The notes: generated by a model from the sequence alone, not told the origin. A stretch of 64,000 bases of DNA from Kistimonas sp964291485 (GCA_964291485.2 OZ220224.1:1302001-1366000), one strand, 5' to 3'. Shown: positions 16,977 to 27,021, counted from the first letter of the stretch. Made by a program: numbers and translations.

Positions 16977-19797
16977 TCCTGTAAGTGGTGTTAGGGGGGG
17001 GCATATTTCAAAGTGCCAAGAAAAATCCTCGTCCGAAGATGATTTCAGGGTTCAAGAAACCAGTAGGGAAACAGGAGCTGCTGCAGATGTTTGTTTGGGC
17101 GTGAGGAAGGTGAGTTTGGACATCGAAGAGCCAGAAGCTGACTGGTTTGAATTGAGGTATAATATTGGCGACGCGCATGAAATGCTGGAAAAGTTTTCAG
17201 TTTGGTATGAGAAAGGATATGGCCGATACAAGAAGTTTTATAATGAACAAGAATTAAATGCCTTTGCTCGGAAATATGGTATTAATTATTCTGAGGATGT
17301 TTTTTCTGATCTTTCTTATTATTTTAAATTCATGTCTAGTTGCAGTTCTTCTGTGAAAAGGAAAGGTATTAAGAAGAAAGGTGATGAAACGTTGTTTTTC
17401 TTGCCAGTGGCGGCTTTTAATCTTTGGTATGGAGTGTTGCTTTACTATGTTGGTCAATATGATCAATCTGAATCATTCTTGCTTCATTCGCTTTCAATGG
17501 TGGAATCTGAAACGCCTGCGTGGTTTTTGAATAAGCTTTATTCAGCATTGTATGTACTCTACTACAAGAAAGATGACCTCCGGCAGATGATGAATTACCT
17601 AAAATTGGCCGGAAAGTATAAGAGTGCTGACGGTATTTTGACATGGGCCTTGGTAAGAGCTGGTCTTCTTGATGGGTGCAGGGGACTGGCTGATCCCTTT
17701 GCCTTGGTTAATCTTGAGCATGAAGCCTCTGCATTGATTAAAAAGGGGGAAGTCTTTCGAACCAGCATGGATATTGGGTTGGCGGTAGGGGCTTCATGGG
17801 AATCGGTTATAGATATAGTTCTGAGAGCGAGAGCAACCAAAGAAGCACTTTCTACAGCAGCTTCTTATATCCGCTGGAAAGATAAGAGGCTTGAGTTTTC
17901 ACGTGAAGTCTTGTTTGTTTTTCCAGAACGTGAAAAACAATTTGTCGACTTTTTTTTTGTTGAGCAGGAAAGGTTATCTGGGATTTATGAAAAAGTTTTT
18001 ATGCTTGATGATGATAAAAAAAAGATGAATCTCCGTGCGTTTTCTCAAATAAAATTCCGGGAAGCTACGACTGCTTTTGGTAATGAGGATTCTGATGGAT
18101 GTCTAAAATGCTTTCAGGCATTAACACGTTATTTGTCAAGTGAAAGCATTGTTTCGGAACGTGAAGAGAAAATGTTAACTACAGTTGCTGTAGTTCTAAA
18201 AAATAAGGATTTAGATCAATTTTTTTATTTTGTTTTTGGTTTTTTTAAAGCAATAGTTGAAGATAGTAGATGTATGAAGCGTATGTTCCACTTGTTGAAC
18301 CTCTCTCAGCAACAAACTGTTTCAGTTGAAGAGGCCGTTTCAAGAAAAACGTTAAACCAAATTTTAAAGTGTTTTGACAATCCTGAGCGTTATGAAATGC
18401 CAGCCTTTCTCATGCAATCAGTCGCCCATTCTGCCGGGAAGGATGAGTGGAGCAGGGATTTTTTTCGCACCCTTATTGGGGGGGGACTGCCTGCTAATCC
18501 GAAGAGAGCATTGCTATATGCGAGATTAACACAATGCCTGGACCCAGCGGGATTTGTGCTTGAGGCTATTAGCCATATTGCGCTTCGGTCTCCGAGGAAT
18601 GAAATTATCACAGTTCTTCTCGCTGGAATTGATAAGGATTCTGCAGCAGCAGCCCTGATGCTGGGTGATTTTTATGCGGGAAAATACCCATATTATAAAA
18701 AAAGAGAATTAGAATTGGCATTTAAATATTTTGATATGTCCGGAAGTATGGGGTTGGCAATTGGATATATTCGGGCGGCAGACTTAATTATCGAAAACTC
18801 AAAAAGAAAAAAGTTTTTTTTTAAAGCGGCTTCAGACCTTTTCCACCAAGCTTTTCAAATGCTATCAGGTACACTTTTGACAGATGAGGCAAGATATTGC
18901 ACAACAATGATAGATCTCTGTGACGAGATCGTATCAGAACAAGAGCTTACTGGTATAACATCGCACTCTGCGCACTCAACGAGAGTATCTTTTTCTGGCG
19001 AAGCGCTTTCTTCTGAAGCAGGTGCTGTTGATTTGTTAGTTGAGTCAGAGGATAGGAAGGCTGAACCTTTGGGAGCTGCGTTGTGTGATGCAGCCGAGGT
19101 TGTTGAAGTAAAAGATGATGGATTTCTCTCTGCATCTGCGGATTCTCCTCAAGTAGAAAAAAATGAAAAACAGGTTGTAGCTAAAACGGATAAACCAGTT
19201 AAGAAAAAACAAATTATAAACAGGCAGGCGTTTTTCGAGAGGTTCTGTTTAATTAACCAGTATATTGATGAGGGGGAGTTATTTATAGCGCACGAATATT
19301 TAGAGCCGTTAGAGTCTAAAATTCCTAAAGCGGATAAATATGTGAGGGCTTTACTATATGATATTTGGGCAAGGTTTTATAAGGCAAGTATGGAAAATAT
19401 AGTGCCAGAATCGAGCGTTAAAAGAGATAAGCTTTTCTTATCCAAGAGAGAAGCGTTGTTTTTGGATGGTGTTTCCTGTGTAAAGAAAGGTCTGAAAGAA
19501 ATGAAAGTAAAAATTGGAGGCGATATGACATTGTTGAGTGAAGATGTTTTTACTGTTCTCTCATTGAGTGAAAAAAGGTTGGTTGCATCATTATGTTCAT
19601 TGTGGGGACACCTTTTATCGCTGCAGGCTCAATTAAATGATACGAAAAAAATCAATAAGTTGTATGAGAAGATTTATCAGTTGGCATATAAATTTAACCC
19701 TGAAAAACAATATAAGAGAAGGAAGATGCAAGGAGAGAAAGTTCGAGTGGTTGATGAAGAAACTTTTCGGGCAATATATTTGGCATTGAAGGAGTAA
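16969..19797 (+). CDS. Large helical-repeat protein of unknown function
   Basis: A 942-residue soluble protein with no signal peptide and no family I recognise. After a polar N-terminus (about 1-55), residues 60-640 are helical with TPR/Sel1-like spacing; for instance about 555-605 contains ALMLGDFYAGKYPYYKKRE followed by LAFKYFDMSGSMGLA. Residues about 660-745 are a polar, acidic low-complexity linker, and a second helical domain runs to the C-terminus. Base composition is AT-rich compared with gor and fhs on either side, which suggests transfer. TPR-type scaffolding or effector roles are possible; nothing catalytic is visible. GAGGTG precedes the ATG. Confidence 0.8.
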   Translation: MANPVSGVRGGHISKCQEKSSSEDDFRVQETSRETGAAADVCLGVRKVSLDIEEPEADWFELRYNIGDAHEMLEKFSVWYEKGYGRYKKFYNEQELNAFARKYGINYSEDVFSDLSYYFKFMSSCSSSVKRKGIKKKGDETLFFLPVAAFNLWYGVLLYYVGQYDQSESFLLHSLSMVESETPAWFLNKLYSALYVLYYKKDDLRQMMNYLKLAGKYKSADGILTWALVRAGLLDGCRGLADPFALVNLEHEASALIKKGEVFRTSMDIGLAVGASWESVIDIVLRARATKEALSTAASYIRWKDKRLEFSREVLFVFPEREKQFVDFFFVEQERLSGIYEKVFMLDDDKKKMNLRAFSQIKFREATTAFGNEDSDGCLKCFQALTRYLSSESIVSEREEKMLTTVAVVLKNKDLDQFFYFVFGFFKAIVEDSRCMKRMFHLLNLSQQQTVSVEEAVSRKTLNQILKCFDNPERYEMPAFLMQSVAHSAGKDEWSRDFFRTLIGGGLPANPKRALLYARLTQCLDPAGFVLEAISHIALRSPRNEIITVLLAGIDKDSAAAALMLGDFYAGKYPYYKKRELELAFKYFDMSGSMGLAIGYIRAADLIIENSKRKKFFFKAASDLFHQAFQMLSGTLLTDEARYCTTMIDLCDEIVSEQELTGITSHSAHSTRVSFSGEALSSEAGAVDLLVESEDRKAEPLGAALCDAAEVVEVKDDGFLSASADSPQVEKNEKQVVAKTDKPVKKKQIINRQAFFERFCLINQYIDEGELFIAHEYLEPLESKIPKADKYVRALLYDIWARFYKASMENIVPESSVKRDKLFLSKREALFLDGVSCVKKGLKEMKVKIGGDMTLLSEDVFTVLSLSEKRLVASLCSLWGHLLSLQAQLNDTKKINKLYEKIYQLAYKFNPEKQYKRRKMQGEKVRVVDEETFRAIYLALKE

Positions 19798-19901
19798 GTG
19801 TGGGTGTTAATGTTTTTTTTTGATTGTTTGAAATTTTACATCGCTGTTGGTGATTGGCGGTGTGCTAAGGCTACACCGCCTTAATATTGTTTTTCTACTA
19901 G

Positions 19902-20981
19902 TTAGTGTGATACTAGTGACTGAGCCATAGACTGTGCACGATTATTCAAATCAGCCAGCATCTGGCTGATCTTTTCCTTCTCTTCATTCATCTGGGCGCT
20001 GGTGCGGCTGGCGCGAGCCTGGCGATGACGTTCAATGGCTTCGCGGATACGCTTTTCCTTGCCACAGATGGTTTTCGATACTTCGCTCAGTGATGGATGG
20101 GCAGACTGAGGCACAGCAGTGTCTGTCTGAGTTTCATCAATGACAGTTGCAATCTCTTCGTCTATCTCCTCGGTGACAGCCGGCTTGGCTACGAGGTCGG
20201 TCAGAGAATCGGTCGCTGAGATATCTCCGGCCAGTACAGCATCGGCCGCGGCGGTGATGGCTGCAAGCTGTGCTGAAATCGCTGAATCTAGCTCAAAGCC
20301 GCCCAGATCCACCAGTGAACTGCTGCGGGATGCGCGCACGGGTTGAACCGGTTCGGCGGGTTTAGGCGCTTCGACCTCAGGCTTGATCACAGCCTGCACC
20401 GGAGCTTGCGGTTTTACAGCCGTGCTGCGAGTTACTTCGATGGTTGCAACGGTACGAGCCTGCGGGCTCGGTTTTTCTTCCCGTGCCTGTTCGACAGGGG
20501 TTTCCTGCTTCACATCGGCGGCCTTGATGATGCGCCCCTGGGGTTTCTCCTCTTCTGTCACCACTTCTTTTTTGGGTGTGACCGGCACCGGTGTTTCATC
20601 GTCATCGTCGCTGAAATCACTGTCTCCACCCAGCAGGGACATCAGCTCCTTTTCGATGGCGGAGATGGAACGGCTTTTACGGGGCTTTTTCTTGGGTGTA
20701 ATGCAAACCGTGGTGGTTTTGTACCCTTTCAGGCTCTTGGCGTTGAACAGCTCAATGGCATCCTGTTCCACCTCGGCCAGTTCTTCACGGGTTTCGACAT
20801 AGTCGTACACGTCAACAGAGAAGTTGTCGGTGCCGTGGACACGAATGTCTTTGTAAAGGGGGTAGTCGAGCTGCTGCTCGGCAGCAGCAACCATCTTCTG
20901 CCATTGGTCGTCGAGGTCGTTGCGGGTATTGCCGACATAGACCTGGTTCGTGATTTTGTTAGTAATGGTGAAGATAATCAA
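19902..20981 (-). CDS. GIY-YIG-like domain protein with long Pro/Ala/Glu-rich tail
   Basis: A 359-residue protein. Residues 1-90 resemble a GIY-YIG nuclease domain: FTI at 4-6 stands for GIY and YVG at 15-17 for YIG, spaced as in the family, with TRN at 19-21 after it. The first motif is degenerate, so nuclease activity is doubtful. Residues about 95-290 are a basic, then Pro/Ala/Glu-rich, probably disordered linker, and 295-350 are a charged helix. The start is TTG, six bases after GGAG. It lies convergent to the 942-residue gene. Confidence 0.72.
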   Translation of the reverse strand: MIIFTITNKITNQVYVGNTRNDLDDQWQKMVAAAEQQLDYPLYKDIRVHGTDNFSVDVYDYVETREELAEVEQDAIELFNAKSLKGYKTTTVCITPKKKPRKSRSISAIEKELMSLLGGDSDFSDDDDETPVPVTPKKEVVTEEEKPQGRIIKAADVKQETPVEQAREEKPSPQARTVATIEVTRSTAVKPQAPVQAVIKPEVEAPKPAEPVQPVRASRSSSLVDLGGFELDSAISAQLAAITAAADAVLAGDISATDSLTDLVAKPAVTEEIDEEIATVIDETQTDTAVPQSAHPSLSEVSKTICGKEKRIREAIERHRQARASRTSAQMNEEKEKISQMLADLNNRAQSMAQSLVSH

Positions 20982-21212
20982 CGGGGACTCCGCTACAGCC
21001 TTTTACCTTGAAATCACCCTGTATCCGACAGGCCGAAGGTGCCGGTTAACAATGGTGCGCTCATGGATGTGAAACAGGTCGGCAATTATAACGGCAGGGG
21101 CGGGTGATGGTAGTCTCAGGCGGTCAGTAATTGTCGCAGCAGTTCGTGCGCTTCCGGGCTTGACTTACCCGGTTCCGGCGATCAATTCCGGTAGGGCGTG
21201 GCATGCCAAAGA

Positions 21213-21259
21213 CTCAGTGACGCCAACCCGCATCCGGGTATCGGGTGGGCGTCACTGAG
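21213..21259 (-). terminator. Hairpin after fhs
   Basis: CTCAGTGACGCC and its exact complement form a 12-bp outer stem, with an inner ACCCG/CGGGT extension. It begins 14 bases past the fhs stop. On the minus strand only TCTTT follows, so termination is likely but the T-run is weak. Confidence 0.6.
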
Positions 21260-21272
21260 CAGGCAATAGCGA

Positions 21273-23027
21273 TTAACTCAGGCCGGTAATATGGCCGTTG
21301 TCGTCAATATCGATATTCATGTAGCCGGGGTTGGAACCCAGGCCGGGCATGGTCATGATCTGGCCACAGAGGATGTAGACAAATCCGGCGCCCGCAGAGA
21401 CCCGAACTTCACGAACCGGGAAGTCGAAACCTGTCGGTGCGCCCTTCAGCATCGGATCGTGAGAGATGGAGAGTGGTGTCTTCGCCATGCAGACCGGCAG
21501 GTTGCCATAGCCCTGGGCTTCCAGTTCGGCAATCTGCTGCGCTGCTTTCTCGGAGAAGTTCACCGTCGCTGCACCATAGCCCTTGGTCGCCAGGGTGGTG
21601 ATCTTGTCCTGCAGGCCGGCGTCCAGCGGATACAAACGCTGGAAGTTGGTGGGTTGGGTGCTGCAGGCCTGTTCTACTTCGCTGGCAACAGCCATGGCGC
21701 CTTCGCCGCCAAAGCGGAAGGTATCACTGATAGCTGCACCGCTGGCGCCGAATTCACGGGCCTTGTCCAGCAACCAGTTCAGTTCTTCGGTGGTGTCATC
21801 CGGGAAGCGGTTCACGGCAACCACGACCGGCAGGCCATAGCGCTTCACGTTATTGATGTGCCACTGCAGGTTACACACGCCTTTTTCCAGCGCATCCTGG
21901 TTGGGTTCGATCATGCCCTTGTCCAGCGGCTTGCCGGGTTTCAGGTCAAACAGGCCGGAGTGGGACTTCAGGCCGCGCAGGGAGCAGACCAGTACCGCGA
22001 CATCAGGGGTTTTACCGGAATAGTGCGCCTTGATGTTGCAGAATTTCTCCAGACCCATGTCAGAACCAAAGCCGGCTTCGGTGACGACATAGTCACCCAT
22101 CTTCAGAGCCAGGCGATCGGCCAGGATGGAAGAGTTGCCGTGGGCAATGTTGGCGAAGGGGCCGGCATGAATCAGGCAGGCGCCGCCTTCCAGGTTCTGC
22201 ATCAGCGTGGGGTTGATGGCGTCTTTCATGATGGCGGTCATGGCGCCGGCCACTTTCAGATCTTCGGCGGTAACCGGTTTGCCATCCAGGTCATAAGCCA
22301 GGATCGCTTTACCAATCCGCTGACGCATATCCTGAATGCTGTCGGTCAGGGCCAGGATTGCCATCAGCTCGGAAGCAACCGTGATGTCGAAGCCTTCCTC
22401 GCGGGGGACGCCGTTCATGTTCTCGCCGGTGGTGTTGCCGGGCAGGCCCACGGTGATAGCACGCAGCGCGCGGTCATTGTGGTCAACGACACGCTTCCAG
22501 ACGATACGGTCCTTATCAATCTTGAGGGCTTTCAGGCCACTGCGCTGTTCGAATGCTTCATAGCCTTCACGCTCTTCGTGATACAGGCGGCTGTCGAGTG
22601 CCGCAGACGCCAGGTTATGGGCGCTGGTGATGGCGTGAATGTCACCGGTCAGGTGCAGGTTGAAATCTTCCATGGGAACAACCTGGGCGTAACCGCCACC
22701 GGCTGCACCACCCTTGATGCCAAAAACGGGACCCATGCTGGGCTGGCGGATACAGCTGATCGCTTTCCGGCCGAGCATGGACAGACCCATGGTCAGACCA
22801 ATGGTGTTAACGGTCTTGCCTTCACCAAACGGTGTCGGTGTGATGGCGCTGACGAGCACCAGTTTACCGTCGGGTCTGTCTTGTAATTTGTTGAGGGAAT
22901 CAATACGCACCTTGGCCTTATAGTGGCCATAAGGTTCTATGTCCTGGTGCTCTAAACCGAGCTGCGCTGCAACATCGGTGATGGGTAACAGGTGTGCACT
23001 ACGAGATATCTCAATATCAGACTTCAT
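21273..23027 (-). CDS. fhs: Formate-tetrahydrofolate ligase
   Basis: Joins formate to tetrahydrofolate with ATP, giving 10-formyl-THF for purine and formyl-methionine synthesis. The 584-residue protein is slightly longer than the usual ~560. It has the ATP-binding TPTPFGEGKT near residues 63-72, the conserved RQPSMGPVFGIKGGAAGGGYAQ region and the GDIHAITSAHNL motif. It appears to be a single-gene unit. I looked for a ZTP riboswitch in its leader and did not find one. Confidence 0.95.
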   Translation of the reverse strand: MKSDIEISRSAHLLPITDVAAQLGLEHQDIEPYGHYKAKVRIDSLNKLQDRPDGKLVLVSAITPTPFGEGKTVNTIGLTMGLSMLGRKAISCIRQPSMGPVFGIKGGAAGGGYAQVVPMEDFNLHLTGDIHAITSAHNLASAALDSRLYHEEREGYEAFEQRSGLKALKIDKDRIVWKRVVDHNDRALRAITVGLPGNTTGENMNGVPREEGFDITVASELMAILALTDSIQDMRQRIGKAILAYDLDGKPVTAEDLKVAGAMTAIMKDAINPTLMQNLEGGACLIHAGPFANIAHGNSSILADRLALKMGDYVVTEAGFGSDMGLEKFCNIKAHYSGKTPDVAVLVCSLRGLKSHSGLFDLKPGKPLDKGMIEPNQDALEKGVCNLQWHINNVKRYGLPVVVAVNRFPDDTTEELNWLLDKAREFGASGAAISDTFRFGGEGAMAVASEVEQACSTQPTNFQRLYPLDAGLQDKITTLATKGYGAATVNFSEKAAQQIAELEAQGYGNLPVCMAKTPLSISHDPMLKGAPTGFDFPVREVRVSAGAGFVYILCGQIMTMPGLGSNPGYMNIDIDDNGHITGLS

Positions 23028-23668
23028 GGAACCGGGAGCCCCCTAGGTTAAGGTCGTTATTCGCTACCTTGCAGAGGGGCACGATGGTGACAGAAGTTCA
23101 GTGTGCCGGAATTGATCTAACGCATGAAATGTTTCTCATTTACTGCTGGATGAGATATCTACCTATAAGCGGTGATATTAATGATAGTAATGCGAGGATA
23201 AGGATAAATTATCAGATGATTTCCCTTCCCTGGGCATGCGTGTGAGCAGTAGCGTTACTTGATGGCGATTACCATCGAATCCGATCCCTGTAGATGCTCG
23301 ACACGGGTTTCACGAAATCCTGCAGTCTGCAGCCAGCCAACACAATCAGCGCCGGTAAAATCAAAGCCGCCCTGGGTTTCAACCAGCATATTCAGGCTCA
23401 TCAGTAATCCATAGGTATTTTGTCGGCGCTCATCATCAATAAGCGCTTCATAAATTACCAGTGCTCCGCCTTTCGGCAGTGCATTAAAGGCTTTTTGAAT
23501 CAGGATTTGTTTTTTACTGAGCTCCCAGTCATGGAGGATGTGTCCCATCAGGATGACATCTGCCGTGGGCAGTGGATCCACAAAGAAATCACCGGCTATA
23601 AAAGAGAGTCTGTTGCAAAGGCCGTTGTGATCCACATTTTTCTCGAAGCACTTGCCAACACGTTCAAG

Positions 23669-24828
23669 GGAACCTGCGATTAAGTCCCCAATAATAAGCT
23701 AATCTCCACTCAGCCTTTGCCGGAGATCAGTCATGGACCAACAGCTCAGCTTTTCTGACGCTGAATTCACTCAAAAGCGTCGCCAGACCCGCAAAGAAAT
23801 ATTCCTTGCCCGTATGGATAAACTGATTCCCTGGCATCGTCTTGAGACAATTATTGAACCTCATTACCCCAAACCCGGTAATGGGCGTAGACCGTACCCG
23901 TTATCCACCATGCTCCGGATACACTGCCTTCAACAATGGTACAGCCTCAGTGATCCGGCCATGGAAGATGCCCTTTATGAAATTGCGTCCATGCGATTAT
24001 TTGCCGGATTGTCTCTGGATAAAGCAATTCCTGATCGCACAACCATTATGAACTTTCGACACCTGTTGGAGGCTCACAATCTGGCTCGGGCTATTTTCAC
24101 GGACGTAAACCAATGGCTGACAGAGTCTGGTATCGTTTTGAAAGAAGGCTCTCTGGTCGATGCCACGATCATCGAAGCTCCGACATCCACAAAGAATCAG
24201 ACGGGGCAGCGAGATCCCCAAATGCACCAGACCAGAAAGGGTAACCAGTGGTATTTCGGAATGAAGGCGCATATTGGTGTCGATGCCCGTACAGGTTTGA
24301 CTCATAGTCTGGCGACAACAGCCGCCAATGAACATGACCTTAATCAAGCCAGTAACCTGTTGCACGGTGATGAACAGTTTGTCTTTGCCGATGCCGGCTA
24401 CAGAGGAGCCGAGAAGCGAAAAGCGCTCAATACAGACGCTGTACAGTGGCATATAGCCGAACAACCGGGCAAGTTAAAGAGACTCAGGAAACACCCTCGA
24501 ATCAATAAAGTCATTTTGAAAACGGAATACCTGAAAGCCAGCATTCGAGCCAAGGTGGAACATCCCTTCAGAATCATCAAATGCCAGTTTGGATTTATCA
24601 AAGCCCGTTATCGGGGACTTCGGAAAAATGATGGCAAACTGGCGATGTTATTCGCTCTGGCAAACATGGTTAGACTGGACCAAATGATCCGGGCACAGGG
24701 TTAATGTATCCGAAAGCCGGACAACCGGCTTCAATGGTAAGAAACTGAGTAATTTTCAGGCTGGATAATAGTGAATTAATGACTTTTCATTCACTGTGTT
24801 TCTTTAACGTCACTTGCTCGCAGGTTCC
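23669..24828 (+). mobile_element. IS5-family insertion sequence
   Basis: A 1160-bp element with imperfect terminal inverted repeats beginning GGAACCTGCGA (15 of the first 17 positions match between ends). It is flanked by CAAG at 23665-23668 and 24829-24832, a 4-bp target duplication as expected for IS5. The ends resemble the IS5 terminus, and the transposase is of the IS5 subgroup. A short AAGCCGG/CCGGCTT hairpin lies after the transposase stop. The element looks complete and the transposase intact, so it may still move. Confidence 0.93.
23733..24704 (+). CDS. IS5-family transposase
   Basis: DDE transposase of 323 residues. The N-terminal IS5 domain contains the family sequence LIPWHRLETIIEPHYPK, followed by the RPYPLSTMLRIHCLQQWY stretch. 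Catalytic motifs are the DATIIEAP block, the FADAGYRG block and a final Glu in RAKVEHPFRIIK. The frame is undamaged. GGAG precedes the ATG. Confidence 0.95.
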   Translation: MDQQLSFSDAEFTQKRRQTRKEIFLARMDKLIPWHRLETIIEPHYPKPGNGRRPYPLSTMLRIHCLQQWYSLSDPAMEDALYEIASMRLFAGLSLDKAIPDRTTIMNFRHLLEAHNLARAIFTDVNQWLTESGIVLKEGSLVDATIIEAPTSTKNQTGQRDPQMHQTRKGNQWYFGMKAHIGVDARTGLTHSLATTAANEHDLNQASNLLHGDEQFVFADAGYRGAEKRKALNTDAVQWHIAEQPGKLKRLRKHPRINKVILKTEYLKASIRAKVEHPFRIIKCQFGFIKARYRGLRKNDGKLAMLFALANMVRLDQMIRAQG

Positions 24829-25695
24829 CAAGGTCAAAACCCATGCCGGTCAGATTAGGATGCACCTGAGCGATCTCAATGGCGAGGGCACCTTCAGCCG
24901 TACCGACATCGACAAACGTGTTGTACTGTGACCAGGGAAACTGGCGCGCAATAGACTGATTGGCTGCCCGGCTGAAACCGCTCATGGCTCGCATAAATCG
25001 TGCGAGCTTGTCGTCATTTTCATAGAGCGTTTCAAAGACATCGTCATCCGTATCACAGATGGCATTCTGGGGTTTTCCGGTCTTGAGGGCTTCGGTCAGG
25101 CGTCCCCAAACCGGGTAAAGCTGGAGGTTCGCGTGCTCGAGAACACCGCCGATGTAGGATGGACTGTCACGGTTTAAATAGCAGTCCGTTTCTTCTGTGT
25201 TTTGATACTGCCCGTTATCCCGCTCCAGAAACCCCATGGAAACCAGCGCGTCAAGAAAGTCCCGGGCGCCGCGCGGGTGTAATTTCAGTTTCTCAATCAG
25301 AGTATTCAGATTGCCGGGTGTTCTGGCCAGTTCAGTAAATAGATCCAGCTCCAGGGCACTTAACAGGACTTTGGACGACCAGAATGCCAGGCCGGTTTGC
25401 AGGATGCGATCCGGTAGTGGTGTAGACATGATGTATGCTCGCTTTGGATTGTGGGTGCCCATTGCTGGTCGAATGACTGAATGCGTATGGCCAAGTCGTG
25501 AATCTGCCAGCGAAGGATAGGCACAAGTGCTTTGATGTACCGGTTTTTTAAAGGAAGTGTTTTTGCCGGTGGAAAAGGCTCCCAATCAATCGGCAGCGGT
25601 AAGGCAAAGCAATAATAGTAATTGACTGACAGATACTGTAGGCTGCACGGCCTCCAGCCGGGCTGGTTATTTAATGTGCAATACAGAGAGAAATT

Positions 25696-27021
25696 ATGAG
25701 TTTTGCCTCCCTGGGATTATCTGCCCCTATCCTTCAGGCTATTGCTGAGCAGGGCTATGAAACGCCTTCGCCGATCCAGGCCAAGGCTATACCTGCCATT
25801 CTTGAAGGCAAGGACGTCATGGCGGCAGCCCAGACCGGAACGGGCAAGACGGCCGGTTTCACCCTGCCCATTCTTGAGCACCTGTCGCAGGGACAACGGG
25901 CCCAGGCCAACCATGTGCGTGCACTGGTGCTGGCGCCGACCCGTGAGCTGGCGGCCCAGGTGGGTGACAGTGTGGCGACCTATGGCCAGCATCTGCCGCT
26001 GCGTTCCACCGTGGTGTTTGGTGGTGTGAAGATCAACCCGCAGATGATGAAACTGCGTCGTGGTGTGGATGTGCTGGTAGCAACGCCAGGTCGGTTGCTG
26101 GATCTTTACAACCAGAATGCCGTGAAGTTCAACCAGCTGGAAGTGCTGGTACTGGATGAAGCTGACCGTATGCTGGATATGGGCTTCATCCATGACATCC
26201 GTAAGATTCTTGCGATTCTGCCAGCCAAGCGTCAGAACCTGCTGTTTTCCGCCACCTTCTCGGATGAGATCCGCAAGCTGGCCAAGGGACTGGTGCATAA
26301 TCCGGTAGAAATCTCTGTCAATCCGCCCAACAGTACGGCTAAAAAAGTGAAACAGTGGATTTGTCCGGTGGATAAAAAGCAGAAGTCTGCTTTGCTGACC
26401 CAGTTGATTCACGATAACCGCTGGCAACAAGTGCTGGTGTTTACCCGTACCAAGCATGGTGCGAACCGGCTGACCCGTCACCTGGACGGTGAGGGTATCA
26501 AGGCTGCCGCCATTCACGGTAACAAGAGCCAGGGGGCACGGACAAAAGCGCTGGCGGATTTCAAAGCCTGTGCGATCCGCATCCTGGTAGCGACTGATAT
26601 TGCCGCTCGTGGTCTGGATATTGACCAGTTGCCCCAGGTGGTCAATTTTGATCTGCCCAATGTGGCGGAAGATTATGTGCACCGTATCGGTCGAACCGGT
26701 CGAGCCGGCGCCAGCGGACAGGCGATCTCTCTGGTCAGTGCGGATGAATTCAAGCAGTTATCCGATATTGAGCGGCTGATCCGCCAGGTGCTGACACGCA
26801 AACTGATTGATGGCTTTGAGCCTGTGCATGATGTGCCGGAGTCCCGCTTGGACACCCGGCCCCCAAAGCCGAAAAAACCCAAGAAACCGAAACAGGCTAA
26901 AGCAGGCAGTGATTCCACCCCCCGTCAGGGACCATCACGCGCAACCAATGGAAAGAGTGGGAAGCCTAAGGTGTTCAAGCCGGCTGCAAGAAAGCCGCGC
27001 AATCGTCAGCAGACGCAGTGA
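25696..27021 (+). CDS. rhlE: DEAD-box RNA helicase, RhlE type
   Basis: ATP-dependent RNA helicase for ribosome assembly or RNA turnover. The 441-residue protein has the Q motif (FASLGLSAPILQAIAEQGY and PSPIQ), Walker A AQTGTGKT, PTRELAAQ, DEAD in VLDEADRMLDMGF, SAT in LLFSATFS, and the HRIGRTGRAG motif VI. The C-terminus (about 395-441) is a Lys/Pro-rich basic tail, as in RhlE. Its 3' end overlaps the end of a convergent lipoprotein gene by 47 bases. Confidence 0.93.
   Translation: MSFASLGLSAPILQAIAEQGYETPSPIQAKAIPAILEGKDVMAAAQTGTGKTAGFTLPILEHLSQGQRAQANHVRALVLAPTRELAAQVGDSVATYGQHLPLRSTVVFGGVKINPQMMKLRRGVDVLVATPGRLLDLYNQNAVKFNQLEVLVLDEADRMLDMGFIHDIRKILAILPAKRQNLLFSATFSDEIRKLAKGLVHNPVEISVNPPNSTAKKVKQWICPVDKKQKSALLTQLIHDNRWQQVLVFTRTKHGANRLTRHLDGEGIKAAAIHGNKSQGARTKALADFKACAIRILVATDIAARGLDIDQLPQVVNFDLPNVAEDYVHRIGRTGRAGASGQAISLVSADEFKQLSDIERLIRQVLTRKLIDGFEPVHDVPESRLDTRPPKPKKPKKPKQAKAGSDSTPRQGPSRATNGKSGKPKVFKPAARKPRNRQQTQ

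Larger units (their letters stand above)
23255..25429 (-). pseudogene. O-methyltransferase gene interrupted by an IS5-family element
   Basis: SAM-dependent O-methyltransferase (acetylserotonin/hydroxyneurosporene O-methyltransferase type) split in two. The N-terminal part runs from ATG 25429 to 24829 and has the winged-helix dimerisation domain and the SAM motif FVDVGTAEGALAIEI. The C-terminal part runs from 23668 to 23255 and has LSFIAGDFF, HILHDWE and GGALVIYEAL. Removing the element plus one CAAG copy joins GFDL to ERVGKCFEKN in frame and gives 336 codons, with family-typical spacing at the joint. As it stands the N-terminal frame runs into the element and stops after about 213 codons. Function is presumably lost; the substrate is unknown. 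Confidence 0.88.

Noticed and set aside
20343..21011. A 222-codon plus-strand frame
   Set aside because: Antisense to the GIY-YIG-like gene; the low-complexity tail of that gene keeps several frames open.
21291..22886. A 531-codon open frame on the plus strand
   Set aside because: It lies wholly antisense to fhs, has no ribosome site and no recognisable domain. Long antisense frames are expected opposite GC-rich core genes.
23028..23254. ZTP riboswitch upstream of fhs
   Set aside because: ZTP riboswitches often precede this gene, but none of their conserved core sequences was seen on the minus strand here.
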